Part shown: positions 26,970 through 35,648 of the stretch, piece after piece
Position numbering within the stretch: position 1 is the stretch's first letter
Layout: each line of letters opens with the position of its first letter
From: Roseibium aggregatum IAM 12614
GTDB taxonomy: Bacteria; Pseudomonadota; Alphaproteobacteria; Rhizobiales; Stappiaceae
Reading direction: 5' to 3'
Length of the DNA stretch: 64,000 bases
Assembly: GCF_000168975.1 (NCBI RefSeq)
Contig: NZ_AAUW01000022.1
Coordinates: 1-64,000 of the forward strand
The notes under the pieces: generated by a model
Told to the model about the DNA's origin: nothing
Databases searched by the model: none
The model's input: only the letters and a program-made list of their open reading frames with translations
Translations under genes and position numbers: made by a program

Positions 26970-27812
26970 TCAGACTTCCGCTTTCACCGGGTTCGACAGA
27001 ATGCCGATGCCCGACACTTCGACCTCGCAGACGTCACCGTCCTTCATGAAAAGTGGCGGAGACCGCCTGGCACCAACGCCACCCGGCGTACCTGACACAA
27101 TCACGTCGCCGGGCAGAAGCGGCAGGATGGTCGAGCAATAGGCGATGAGGCGGGGAATGGATGTGACCAGCAGCGAGACGTCCGTATCCTGGACCACTTC
27201 ACCATTGAGCCGCGTCTGCAGATGCAGCTTCGACGGATCGGGAATTTCGTCGGATGTCACCATCCACGGTCCGAAGCCGCCGGTGCCGGCGAAGGTCTTG
27301 CCGGGCATGAACTGGTGGGTGTGTTTCTGCCAGTCACGCACCGAGCCGTCGTTGTAGCAGGAATAGCCTGCAACATGGCTGAGAGCGTCTTCTTCGGAGA
27401 TGCGACGGCCTTCCTTGCCGATGATCACGGCGACCTCACCCTCATAATCGAACATGTCGGATTCCAGCGGTTTGATCAGCGGTGCGCCGTGTCCGATCTG
27501 GGACCCGGAATAGCGGGCGAACAGCACCGGGTTCGGCGTTTCTTCGCGGCCGGTTTCAGTGATGTGGTCATGGTAGTTGAGCCCGACGCAGATGATCTTG
27601 TCCGGGTTCGGGATCACCGGATCGAAGGCCACTTCCTCCACTGCGTATTCCGGCTCTTCCGAAGCCAGTTTGGCAGCTTTTGCCATGTCGCCGCTGGCGA
27701 GGAAATCGCGCAGCGTTTTTTCGGCAAGCCTCCTGCCGAGATCGACAAGCCCCTTGTCGGTCACAAGTCCGTAGGAGGACGCGCCGTCCTTGGAAAAAGA
27801 ACAGAGTTTCAT
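26970..27812 (-). CDS. Fumarylacetoacetate hydrolase family protein
   Basis: 280 residues. The FAH fold motifs are KIICVGLNYHDHITETGRE, the metal-binding DYEGEVAVIIG (Glu-x-Glu with the later Asp in YNDGSVRDWQ) and GDVIVSGTPGGVGARRSPP. The family hydrolyses or decarboxylates C-C bonds of 1,3-dicarbonyl acids, or hydrates 2-oxo-pent-4-enoates. Following an extradiol dioxygenase and a hydroxylase, it probably handles the ring-cleavage product. It lies 5 bases after the hydroxylase gene. Confidence 0.92.
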   Translation of the reverse strand: MKLCSFSKDGASSYGLVTDKGLVDLGRRLAEKTLRDFLASGDMAKAAKLASEEPEYAVEEVAFDPVIPNPDKIICVGLNYHDHITETGREETPNPVLFARYSGSQIGHGAPLIKPLESDMFDYEGEVAVIIGKEGRRISEEDALSHVAGYSCYNDGSVRDWQKHTHQFMPGKTFAGTGGFGPWMVTSDEIPDPSKLHLQTRLNGEVVQDTDVSLLVTSIPRLIAYCSTILPLLPGDVIVSGTPGGVGARRSPPLFMKDGDVCEVEVSGIGILSNPVKAEV

Positions 27813-27817
27813 GGGTG

Positions 27818-29311
27818 TTAGACCAGTTCCGGTTGTTGTGTTTCGATCGGGTTCGGAAGCACGAGCGCCAGCAGCGCTTCGAGCTCATCTCTTGTGTCGG
27901 CGCCGCCCAGCGTGTGCCGGTCGGGCCTGAGAACGGTGGCGCGCGCGCCGAGGCGGGCGAGGTGCTCAGCCGCGTTCGAGGTCTCTGTCGTCACCAGGGC
28001 GACGCCTTCCTGCAACACGAGCCCTTCCGCAAGTCCCGCCTCTGCGACCACGACGAACTGATGCGGAAAAACAGCGTCCATCAACGTTCCGTCGTTGAGG
28101 CGCGGCTGGCCGAAGAGACGGCCTGCCTTCTCCCCCTGTCCAAGGCCGTGCCCAAGGGGAGGAGCAATGCTTTCCATGCGGGCGGACCCGTCAGGCGTGG
28201 GCAGGGCGGCGCGGAGCGCTTCTTCCGTTCCGGCGGTGTTGATCAAGCCGCCAAGACGCACGGCCGTCTGGATGTATTCGCGGGCATTCGGTTTTCGTTC
28301 GCTCTCATAGGTGTTTAACAAAAGTTCGGCGTTGGTGCCCGTGACCTTGCCTTTGCAGACGAGCGCCAGCTTCCAGAACAGATTGGCGACATCGCGTGTG
28401 CCTGCGCACATTCCCTGGCCCATGAAGGGCGGTGTCTGGTGGCAGGCGTCGCCAGCCAGCAGAAGCCGTCCCTTGCGCCAGTCTTTCGCGACCAGCGAGT
28501 GGAAGACATAGACAGCGGTGCGTTCGAGATCCGCTTCGTCCGGTGTGATCCAGTCGGACAAAAGCGCCCAGACATTTTCCGGCCTGGTGATCTGCGCGCT
28601 GTCTTCTTCGGGCAGCACGGTGATTTCCCAGCGGCGGCGCATTCCCGGGGTGCGCACGTACGTCGCCGGTCTTTCGGGCCGGCAATACTGGATCGAATGA
28701 TCACCAAGTTCCGGTTTTTCGGTCTTCAGGATCACGTCGACGACGAGCCAGCGTTCATGAAAGCCATAGTCTTCCATGCCGCTCTCGATATAGCGGCGTA
28801 TGAGCGAGCGTGCTCCGTCGCAGCCGACGACATATTGCGCCGAGATACGTTCGATGCTGCCGCAGCTCATGTCCTCGTAGCGCAGTTCGACCCGATCGCC
28901 CTTGTCCTCGACATGGAAAACCTCGCAGCGGCTGCGCACCTCGACATCCTGTCGCCGACCCAGATGGTCGCGCAGCAATTCTTCAAGGTCTGGCTGGTGG
29001 AATCGGTAGTTCGCCCGCCAGCCCTGTGGCCCTTCACCCTGCGGCCGCGGCCAGTCGAGAAGCAGTTTGCCCTGCGGATCAACGAAGCGCATGCCCGGAT
29101 GGTGATGGGTCTTTTTTTCCATCTCGTCGGCGATGCCGATCCACTGGAAGACGCGCATCACCTCGGCATCGAAATGCACCGCACGCGGCAGGTGATAATG
29201 TGCGTTTTCCCGCTCCAGAACGAGCGTTTTCAGCCCGCATTGGCCCAGAAGGTGAGCGAGCGTTGCGCCGGCCGGCCCATAGCCGACAATGGCGACGTCG
29301 AAATGCTCCAT
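27818..29311 (-). CDS. FAD-dependent aromatic monooxygenase, MhpA-like (3-(3-hydroxyphenyl)propionate hydroxylase type)
   Basis: 497 residues from ATG 29311. It has the PHBH-family Rossmann motif (VAIVGYGPAGATLAHLLG), the DG-type motif (VVGCDGARSLIRRYIE) and the second FAD motif (GDACHQTPPFMGQGMCAGTR). The MhpA-like substrate domain and C-terminal thioredoxin-like tail fit a length near 500. It inserts one oxygen ortho to a phenolic OH to make a catechol for the dioxygenase encoded 2 bases upstream. The exact phenol is not deducible. Confidence 0.9.
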   Translation of the reverse strand: MEHFDVAIVGYGPAGATLAHLLGQCGLKTLVLERENAHYHLPRAVHFDAEVMRVFQWIGIADEMEKKTHHHPGMRFVDPQGKLLLDWPRPQGEGPQGWRANYRFHQPDLEELLRDHLGRRQDVEVRSRCEVFHVEDKGDRVELRYEDMSCGSIERISAQYVVGCDGARSLIRRYIESGMEDYGFHERWLVVDVILKTEKPELGDHSIQYCRPERPATYVRTPGMRRRWEITVLPEEDSAQITRPENVWALLSDWITPDEADLERTAVYVFHSLVAKDWRKGRLLLAGDACHQTPPFMGQGMCAGTRDVANLFWKLALVCKGKVTGTNAELLLNTYESERKPNAREYIQTAVRLGGLINTAGTEEALRAALPTPDGSARMESIAPPLGHGLGQGEKAGRLFGQPRLNDGTLMDAVFPHQFVVVAEAGLAEGLVLQEGVALVTTETSNAAEHLARLGARATVLRPDRHTLGGADTRDELEALLALVLPNPIETQQPELV

Positions 29312-29313
29312 GG

Positions 29314-30294
29314 TTATTTCCCCTGTTTTGCAAGTTCGCCGTAAAGCCACGGGCACTCCACGACGGGCGGCGAACGCCGGCCGGCCCGAGCGGCTTCAAG
29401 GCGCATGTCACGCAGGCGTTTGCGTCCGCCTTCCTCGGTCAGATAGAGGCGCTCATGGCCCCAGAAGCTTGGCCCGTCGTGGGTCTCGTGCGGTTCCCAG
29501 GTGGCGGGGTCGATGACCCGGCCGCCCCAGCCGTTCTCCACGAAGAACCCCGAAGGCGAGTTGGCGTAAAAGGATGTCATGTAGTCGTTGGTGTGCCGGC
29601 CGAGCGTATAGGCGACACGGCCCTCCTCCTGCTGGGCAAGGTCGTACCCCTGCCCGACGTCATCGAGGTTCTGGAATTCGACCATGAAGTGATGGAAGCC
29701 GGCCTGTCCCGATCCGACCATTGCGAAGGAATGATGGCGTCCGTTCACATGGAAGAAGTAGAGCCCGTACGGCTGAAGGCCGTAATCCGAGACGTGAAAG
29801 TCCAGAAGGTCCCGGTAGAAGGGCAGCATGACGTCAATGTTCTTCACATGCAGCACCGCGTGCCCCATTCCCATGGGGCCGGTCAGAAAGCCGTCTATCG
29901 GCCGGCCCGGACGGAAAGGGTCTGATGCGATCATCGGGTTGTGAAACAGTTCGATGCGGTTGCCCATCGGGTCCTCGAAGGCGATCAGGCTTTCGACGAA
30001 GCGCCGGTCGCACAGCGCCTTTGAGCCGAGGGTCACCTTGACGCCCGACCTTTCGAGCCGGTCCGCATAGGTCTGAAGGTCATCCGCATGCTCGACCTCC
30101 CAGCCCATGAAGGCGAGGGTGTCGCCCTCTTCATCCGACACGAGCAGGCGCTGCATCCGGTCGTCCATTCGAAAGGCGAGCGCCGTTTTACCGCGGTCGA
30201 TCTTCTGCATTCCGAGCAGCTTGCCGGCAAAGTCGCTCCAGTCATCCAGCCTGTCGGAGCGCACGCCGAGATAGCCCAGTGCATTGATTGCCAT
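29314..30294 (-). CDS. Extradiol (VOC family) catechol 2,3-dioxygenase, BphC-like
   Basis: 326 residues from ATG 30294; the longer open frame upstream overlaps the TRAP gene and is not coding. Two VOC modules are present. Fe(II) ligands are visible as His145 (GHAVLHV), His201 or 202 (GFHHFMVEF) and Glu253 (GFFVENGWGG), spaced as in BphC. A C-terminal extension of about 40 residues exceeds the usual 290-300. It cleaves a catechol next to the diol to give a meta-cleavage product. First enzyme gene of the operon, after the TRAP genes and a 175-base hairpin-containing gap. Confidence 0.9.
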   Translation of the reverse strand: MAINALGYLGVRSDRLDDWSDFAGKLLGMQKIDRGKTALAFRMDDRMQRLLVSDEEGDTLAFMGWEVEHADDLQTYADRLERSGVKVTLGSKALCDRRFVESLIAFEDPMGNRIELFHNPMIASDPFRPGRPIDGFLTGPMGMGHAVLHVKNIDVMLPFYRDLLDFHVSDYGLQPYGLYFFHVNGRHHSFAMVGSGQAGFHHFMVEFQNLDDVGQGYDLAQQEEGRVAYTLGRHTNDYMTSFYANSPSGFFVENGWGGRVIDPATWEPHETHDGPSFWGHERLYLTEEGGRKRLRDMRLEAARAGRRSPPVVECPWLYGELAKQGK

Positions 30295-30370
30295 GGTCGT
30301 TTTCCTGTTTGAATTTGCGATGTCACAGTTTAGGCGCCGCAGACGGCCCGCTCCCAGGCGAGATTGGGCG

Positions 30371-30411
30371 CCGTCCGTTGGACGGACAGGCTGTGGGCCA
30401 CCTGTCCGTCC
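30371..30411 (-). promoter_or_regulatory. Overlapping hairpins between TRAP and dioxygenase genes
   Basis: GGACGGACAGG (30380-30390) pairs perfectly with CCTGTCCGTCC (30401-30411). The same GGACGG (30380-30385) can instead pair with CCGTCC at 30371-30376. The two stems exclude each other. No T-tract follows. Probably an mRNA-processing or attenuation element. Confidence 0.55.
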
Positions 30412-30469
30412 GCTGGTCGAACGGGACCGGTCATTCCTGCCATACCAGGTGCGGAAGACACGGGCCGGC

Positions 30470-31480
30470 TCATTCTCCGGCGATTTCCTTCGCACGCTCC
30501 AGAGTGGTCGCAGCGGCGTCCGCGTCCGGCTGACCTTTGACCCAGGCTTGCGCGGCACCCGCGAATGCCTCGTCCCAGGCGGCCTGGCCCGCATCGTCCA
30601 GATCAATGAAGTTGACCTTGCCGTTCTCCCGGAAGCTCTTTTCGATCTCGGCATCTGTCGCATCGACGACTGAGGCAATCCATTCCGCCGTTGCACGGCC
30701 CGACATCTCGTCGATGACGGCCTTGTCGGCGTCGGACAGGCTGTCGTAGGTGGCCTTGTTCATCAGGATTGCCATGGGCGAAGCGATGAAGCCGGTGGTG
30801 GTGATATTCGGAGCAACCTCGTTGAGGCGGAAGGTTCGATAGGCGTCCATTACCCAGACAGCGCCTGAGACCACGCCTCGTTCCAGACCTTCATAGACCT
30901 GAGGCGCGGGCAGTCCGACACCGGATGCACCGACCATGTCGAAAAGCTCGGAGCCGAACTTCGACGGTGAGCGCAACTTGAGACCGGAAAGCTGCGAAGG
31001 TTCCGTGACCGGATCGCTTGCCATGAAGAACCGGTAGGAAGGTGTTGTGAACAGCGCGATGACTTTATAGTCGGTATATTCCCCGGCAAGGCTGCCGTCC
31101 TCAAACAGTGTATTGAGAATGTCAGCCCCCTCCGCGCCATTGCTGACAATGCCCGGCACTTCAACCACGCCTGTCAGGGGAAAGACGCCGGGTGTATAGG
31201 TCGGCACCACCAGTGCCACATCGGCGACACCAGCCTTCAACAGATCCGCCTGTGCGGGCGGGGCACCCAGGATCGAACCGGGATACAGCTTGAATTCAGT
31301 CCCGTCGGAAAGCTTGGCGTTGACCTTGTCGATCCAGGGCTGAAGGATCTTGGCGGAATAGAAACCCTGCGCTGGTTCGAACGACGAGACACGCATCTGG
31401 CGGGCTTCCGCAAGTGTTGCGGTCAGCGATGATGCGCAGAAGAGCGCGATGGCCGTGGTTTTCAGCAGTTTGTTGAACAT
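30470..31480 (-). CDS. TRAP transporter substrate-binding protein, DctP family
   Basis: 336 residues with a cleavable signal (MFNKLLKTTAIALFCASSLT, cleavage after LAEA). DctP features include LKLRSPSKFGSELFDMVGAS and GVGLPAPQVYEGLERGVVSG, the ligand-carboxylate region, though the canonical Arg context is modified (YRFFMASDPVTEPSQLSGLKL). The periplasmic receptor delivers an organic acid to DctQM. Its operon suggests an aromatic or arylalkanoic acid. Confidence 0.9.
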   Translation of the reverse strand: MFNKLLKTTAIALFCASSLTATLAEARQMRVSSFEPAQGFYSAKILQPWIDKVNAKLSDGTEFKLYPGSILGAPPAQADLLKAGVADVALVVPTYTPGVFPLTGVVEVPGIVSNGAEGADILNTLFEDGSLAGEYTDYKVIALFTTPSYRFFMASDPVTEPSQLSGLKLRSPSKFGSELFDMVGASGVGLPAPQVYEGLERGVVSGAVWVMDAYRTFRLNEVAPNITTTGFIASPMAILMNKATYDSLSDADKAVIDEMSGRATAEWIASVVDATDAEIEKSFRENGKVNFIDLDDAGQAAWDEAFAGAAQAWVKGQPDADAAATTLERAKEIAGE

Positions 31481-31498
31481 GAATTCCTCCCTTTGAAG

Positions 31499-32800
31499 TC
31501 ACATGGCATTGAGCGGCAGCCAGAGCACGATCGCCGGGACGGCGATGATGATGGCGACGCGGATGAAATCGGCAGTGACGAACGGCGCCGCGCCTTTCCA
31601 GAGTTCTGTCAACCGGATGTCGGGGGACACGGTCTTGAGAACGAACAGGTTCATGCCGACCGGCGGTGTGATGAGACCCATTTCGACGACCATCACCGCG
31701 AATATGCCGAACCAGACCAGGTCGATCCCGGCGGCCTGTGCGACCGGAACGAAGAGCGGGACAGTCAGCAGCAGCATGGCGAGGCTGTCCATGAGCGTCC
31801 CGAGCACAAGGTAGATTGCCAGCATCAGAAGAATGACGAGGAGCGGCTGATCGATGATCCCCGAGAACATGCCGGTCAACGCGAACGGCAGGCCTGACAG
31901 CGCGAGAAAGAAATTGAACAGATTGGCGCCGATCATGACGAGATACAGCGCCCCGCAGGTCAGTGCCGTATCCCTGACAGCCTCGAGAAATCCACTCGGC
32001 GACAATCTGCGCGACAGGAACCCGTAGGCCAGAACCAGGGCTGCGCCGATGGCCGCCGTTTCGTTGGCTGTGAAGACGCCGCTGTAAAGGCCGCCCATGA
32101 TCAGGCCGAAGATCGCCAGCGGCGGCAGCAGCTCCTTCAGCGCCGCGCGGCGTTCGTCGCGGTGGGCGCGTTCGTGCTGGGGCGCAGTCGACCAGCCGGC
32201 CCAGATCGGGACCCAGATCGCCAGACAATAGAGAAGGATTGCCAGAAAGATGGGGCCGGTGGTGGCAAGCAGGAGTTCGCGGATCGACTGTTCGGCGATG
32301 AACGCATATATCACCAGAACCGTCGACGGAGGGATCAGGATTCCGAGCGTGCCACCGGCTGCGACGGACCCGGCCGAAAGTGACTTCGAATATCCCGCCT
32401 GCCTCATCTGGGGCATGGCGATCCGGCCCATGGTGGCGGTGGTGGCAAGAGACGAGCCCGAGATCATGCCGAAACCGGCAGAAGCGCCGATGGTCGCAAG
32501 CGCCAGTCCGCCCCGGCGATGACCGAAAAGCACCGACATGGACTGGTACAGCTTGGCCGACAAGCCGCTGTGCGCTGCCAGATTTCCCATCAGGACGAAC
32601 AGCGGTAGCATGGTCAGCGTGTAGTTGGTGACACTGTCCCAGACCGTGGTCGCGCCAATCGTCATTGCACCGGCAAAGCCGATGATCATCGCAGCGCCCA
32701 GAAGACCGACGAGACCAAGGGCGACGGCGACCGGAATTTCCAGAAAAATCATGATGATGGCGGCGCCGAAGCCGAGCCCGCCGAGCAGAAGTCCGTCCAT
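31499..32800 (-). CDS. TRAP transporter large permease, DctM family
   Basis: 433 residues. ATG 32800 is preferred over the in-frame TTG at 32806. About 12 membrane segments can be traced. Family landmarks are SGSSLATTATMGRIAMPQM, GSVAAGGTLGILIPPSTVLV and VEMGLITPPVGMNLFVLK. Sodium-driven translocation subunit. Starts 2 bases after the DctQ stop and ends 18 bases before the DctP start. Confidence 0.93.
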   Translation of the reverse strand: MDGLLLGGLGFGAAIIMIFLEIPVAVALGLVGLLGAAMIIGFAGAMTIGATTVWDSVTNYTLTMLPLFVLMGNLAAHSGLSAKLYQSMSVLFGHRRGGLALATIGASAGFGMISGSSLATTATMGRIAMPQMRQAGYSKSLSAGSVAAGGTLGILIPPSTVLVIYAFIAEQSIRELLLATTGPIFLAILLYCLAIWVPIWAGWSTAPQHERAHRDERRAALKELLPPLAIFGLIMGGLYSGVFTANETAAIGAALVLAYGFLSRRLSPSGFLEAVRDTALTCGALYLVMIGANLFNFFLALSGLPFALTGMFSGIIDQPLLVILLMLAIYLVLGTLMDSLAMLLLTVPLFVPVAQAAGIDLVWFGIFAVMVVEMGLITPPVGMNLFVLKTVSPDIRLTELWKGAAPFVTADFIRVAIIIAVPAIVLWLPLNAM

Positions 32801-32802
32801 TA

Positions 32803-33285
32803 TCAAGCCTTTTCGTTCCGAACGACCAACCAGACGCCCGCCATCGCGGCGAGGAAGGCTGCAAGGAGGGCCAGCGTGACGACGGTCAGGGCGATCGGTA
32901 TCGGAAAGCCGAGATCAGGTGTCGTTTCCGGGGAACCCGCCTTGGCAAGAGCGTTCTGGCCCACAGCCCAGAGGATCAGTCCGGAAAAGCCGAGAGACAC
33001 GACACTCCCCAAGAGGCCAAAAGGCCGTGCGAAGCGGGCCGGTGCCAACTCGGAAAGCAGTTTTGCGCTGACATGTCCCTGTTTGGCGTAGCAGACCGGC
33101 ATGGACAGAAGCGCACCGAGGCCGATGGAAAGCGACGTCAACTCGATGGCACCTGGAACATTCGTCCCGGCAATCGCGCGCAGGACGACATCGCAGACCG
33201 TGACGGCAGTGCCAAACAGAAAGCAGATGCCGGCGGCGGCCAAGAAACTGTTCGGGACGATCTTTCTCAAAGAGGGGCTGTGCAT
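32803..33285 (-). CDS. TRAP transporter small permease, DctQ family
   Basis: 160 residues from ATG 33285. Four hydrophobic segments (SFLAAAGICFLFGTAVTVC, SLSIGLGALLSMPVCYA, GSVVSLGFSGLILWAVG, ALTVVTLALLAAFLAAMAG). DctQ-type VLRAIAGTNVPGAIELT follows the first helix. First gene of the minus-strand TRAP/aromatic operon. The order Q-M-P is a normal TRAP layout. Confidence 0.88.
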   Translation of the reverse strand: MHSPSLRKIVPNSFLAAAGICFLFGTAVTVCDVVLRAIAGTNVPGAIELTSLSIGLGALLSMPVCYAKQGHVSAKLLSELAPARFARPFGLLGSVVSLGFSGLILWAVGQNALAKAGSPETTPDLGFPIPIALTVVTLALLAAFLAAMAGVWLVVRNEKA

Positions 33286-33816
33286 GACATCCGTTTCTCG
33301 TTGTAGATAAAGACGGAGGTCAAAGTGCCTGTAAAACGACAGGCCCTTAGGGCTGCAGCGCTGCGGTCCTCCCAAACGCAACGGTCGGACTATAGGGATT
33401 AGAGCTCGGATCGAGGTACCCGAAACACGAAGGCGTCCACCAGGCGGACACAGTGCAGTGCCGCAATGCAGGTCTGGGAAACCGGTGGGACGGATAGTCC
33501 CAGACATCGCCCAGGTTGGATGATCTCCCTCATTCCGCCGCATCCGCGTTTATTGGGATGCGGGTAGCGCAAAGGCATACTTTACCGCATGGAAGGGTAG
33601 CCGTTCATGGACGGTGGAGCCTCTTTTGTGACATGAAGCCCTATCGGGCCATGATCGGTGATGCCGCTATTCTTGTTCCCGTCGGTGACAACGATGCTGC
33701 CGTCACCGCGACGCGGGACGAAATCGAGGTGCATTGTCGCGAGAAGAGGAGCTCCGAAAATGGATGAGGTCTGGGTCGGCTACCCGCATCTTAGCCGCAG
33801 CTTTTCCTGTCATGAA
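33286..33816. other. 531-base region upstream of the TRAP/aromatic operon
   Basis: It contains an inverted repeat GCCTGT-AAAACG-ACAGGC (33327-33344) about 40 bases upstream of the dctQ start, a possible operator. A 44-codon frame at 33634 (MKPYRAMIGDAAILVPVGDN...) reads like protein but I recognise no family, so I do not call it a gene. Otherwise nothing recognised. Confidence 0.45.
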
Positions 33817-34587
33817 TCAAATGAGCTGCAAGATCGATTTCCGAGCGTCCAGAAGCAGCTCCACGAGCTTGTCTTTCAGTTTTTCAAACCGATGTGACGG
33901 CACCGGAACGGAGACGGCGTAGATCAGCCCCATGGGGTCCTTGAACGCAAAACCTGCCGCAGATATCCCATCCGTATGTTCGTTGAGATCCCAGGCAATC
34001 CCGGTTTTCCGGATGTCTTCGACCTCCTTCATGAACTCCGACAGCGGCTTGGCGGTTTTACCGTCGGCTTTGAGCTCTGGCCCTGCGATCGCGACAAGAA
34101 CATCGTCCTCCATCAGGGAAAGTGCAGCCTTGCCGTTTGCCGTATCCGTCATCGGAAAAACCTCTCCGACGGCAGAAACGGTACGCAAGCGATGGGAGCC
34201 GACGACCTGATCGACGAACACCATATGGTCGTCGCGAAAAGCGGCGAGATCGACCGTCTCCTTTGTCTCCCTGGAAAGTTCCGCCAGGATCGGCCGGACC
34301 AGCTCGGCCATGTTGATCCGCCCAGCCGCGGCCAGAGACTGGATTTCCGACCCCAGCCGTAATCCGCCTTCCGCAGCGCTGGCCATCACGAGGCGTTCGG
34401 CGATTAGCGCATTCACGATCCGCTGTACCGTAGAGCGGGGCAGATGTACACGGTCGGCAATCTGCCCGAGGCTCAGTCCGGAATTGTCCTTCTTGAGAAT
34501 TCGCAGGATCTCCGCTGCCCGGGAAATGACCTGAATTCCTTGGTTTGATTGCGTTTTTCGTTCGGTTTCCATGATGTCCGCCGTCAT
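33817..34587 (-). CDS. IclR family transcriptional regulator
   Basis: 256 residues from ATG 34587 (GGGCTGAAG upstream); ATG 34572 is the alternative. HTH: LSLGQIADRVHLPRSTVQRI; effector domain: TVDLAAFRDDHMVFVDQVVG and ISAAGFAFKDPMGLIYAVSV. Divergent from the plus-strand cyclase/Liv/BKACE operon, with a perfect 9-bp dyad between. The probable repressor or activator of that operon. Confidence 0.9.
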   Translation of the reverse strand: MTADIMETERKTQSNQGIQVISRAAEILRILKKDNSGLSLGQIADRVHLPRSTVQRIVNALIAERLVMASAAEGGLRLGSEIQSLAAAGRINMAELVRPILAELSRETKETVDLAAFRDDHMVFVDQVVGSHRLRTVSAVGEVFPMTDTANGKAALSLMEDDVLVAIAGPELKADGKTAKPLSEFMKEVEDIRKTGIAWDLNEHTDGISAAGFAFKDPMGLIYAVSVPVPSHRFEKLKDKLVELLLDARKSILQLI

Positions 34588-34654
34588 CTTCAGCCCATTT
34601 TTCCCAGTCGCGCCGTTCAATTCGGTTCGGTTCTGACTAGGCCATATAGGCAAA

Positions 34655-34676
34655 GTTTCTCGATTTGTCGAGAAAC
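34655..34676. promoter_or_regulatory. Putative IclR operator GTTTCTCGA-TTTG-TCGAGAAAC
   Basis: Perfect 9-bp inverted repeat with a 4-base spacer (arms 34655-34663 and 34668-34676). A TACAAT (34695-34700) that could be the -10 of the plus-strand operon begins 19 bases downstream, so the dyad would cover the -35 zone. Located between the divergent IclR and cyclase genes. Confidence 0.65.
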
Positions 34677-34749
34677 TGCTTGACCGCATTATGATACAAT
34701 CGTACCGTAAAGCAATACAGCAACGCACTGACCCTCGGGAGGAACCAAC

Positions 34750-35589
34750 ATGTCAGTGACCATTCGCGGGATCGAGTTTCAGGAAAACCTGAACAACGAC
34801 ATGGGCGTGGAGTTTTACAATCTCTCGCACCGCTACGGCTTTCAGTGCCCCAATTGGCCTTACTTTCAGGACGTCCAGATCGACCGGAAGCATTACATGG
34901 CAAAATCCGGGGTCCTGTCGCAGACCATCACCACCACCATGCATGTCACGACCCATATCGATGCGCCGGCGCATGTGGTCCAGGGCACGCCGTTTATCGA
35001 TGAAGTGCCGCTGCCGCATTTCTTCGGTTCGGGCCTGGTCGTGTCGATTCCGAAGAAGAAGTGGGAGCAGATCACCGGCGACGATCTTGAAAAGGCCTGT
35101 GGCCATGCCATTCGCAAAAACGATGTCCTGATCATCAACACCGGCTGGCACAAGCAATATGAAGATGGCGACTATTTCGCCTATTGCCCCGGCCTTGTCC
35201 CGTCAGCGGCTGATTGGATAGTCGAAAAGGGCATCAAGGTCGTTGGGCATGATACCCAGGCAAACGACCATCCGCTCGCAACGGCCATAGGCCCGCAGCG
35301 TAACGGTCCGATCCTGCCGCATCTGGAGGCGGAATATAAGGAATGGTCCGGCGGCAGAGGCTGGGAAGAGGATTTTCCCGAGTGGGAGCCGGTGCACCAG
35401 AAGCTTTTCAGCAACGGCATTCTCGGCATTGAAAATGTTGGTGGCGACCTCGACGAAGTCACCGGCAAGCGCTGCACCTTTGCCTTCTTCCCATGGAACT
35501 GGGATCGCGGTGACGGCTGCATCATCCGTCTGGTGGCCATGATCGACAAGGGTCAGCAATATCGCATCGAAGCCGGCGAGAGCTTCTGA
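34750..35589 (+). CDS. Cyclase family protein (kynurenine formamidase-like fold)
   Basis: 279 residues, ATG 34750 behind GGAGG. The metal-binding motif HVTTHIDAPAHV (His69, Asp71, His75) is the HxxTHxDxPxH signature of the Cyclase family. Later VVGHDTQANDHPLATAIG and the Glu/Asn region GILGIENVGGDLDEVTG. Family members hydrolyse cyclic amides, lactones or formamides (kynurenine formamidase, isatin hydrolase). First gene of the IclR-flanked operon, so it probably opens or trims the incoming substrate. Confidence 0.88.
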   Translation: MSVTIRGIEFQENLNNDMGVEFYNLSHRYGFQCPNWPYFQDVQIDRKHYMAKSGVLSQTITTTMHVTTHIDAPAHVVQGTPFIDEVPLPHFFGSGLVVSIPKKKWEQITGDDLEKACGHAIRKNDVLIINTGWHKQYEDGDYFAYCPGLVPSAADWIVEKGIKVVGHDTQANDHPLATAIGPQRNGPILPHLEAEYKEWSGGRGWEEDFPEWEPVHQKLFSNGILGIENVGGDLDEVTGKRCTFAFFPWNWDRGDGCIIRLVAMIDKGQQYRIEAGESF

Positions 35590-35598
35590 TCTGACTGA

Positions 35599-35620
35599 GC
35601 CGGCCGTTTCGGCGGCCGGC
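35599..35620 (+). promoter_or_regulatory. GC-rich intercistronic hairpin after the cyclase gene
   Basis: GCCGGCCG (35599-35606), loop TTTCGG, CGGCCGGC (35613-35620): an 8-bp perfect stem. No T-tract, and genes continue 29 bases later, so a processing or stability element is more likely than a terminator. Confidence 0.55.
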
Positions 35621-35648
35621 CCGCATACGGGGATCTGGGAGGACGCCG

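Noticed and set aside
30295..30696. N-terminal extension of the extradiol dioxygenase
   Set aside because: It overlaps the end of the TRAP binding-protein gene out of phase and the VOC fold begins at ATG 30294.
33634..33768. A 44-codon frame MKPYRAMIGDAAILVPVGDN... as a small gene
   Set aside because: Protein-like but no family recognised and no convincing ribosome-binding site; left as part of the intergenic description.
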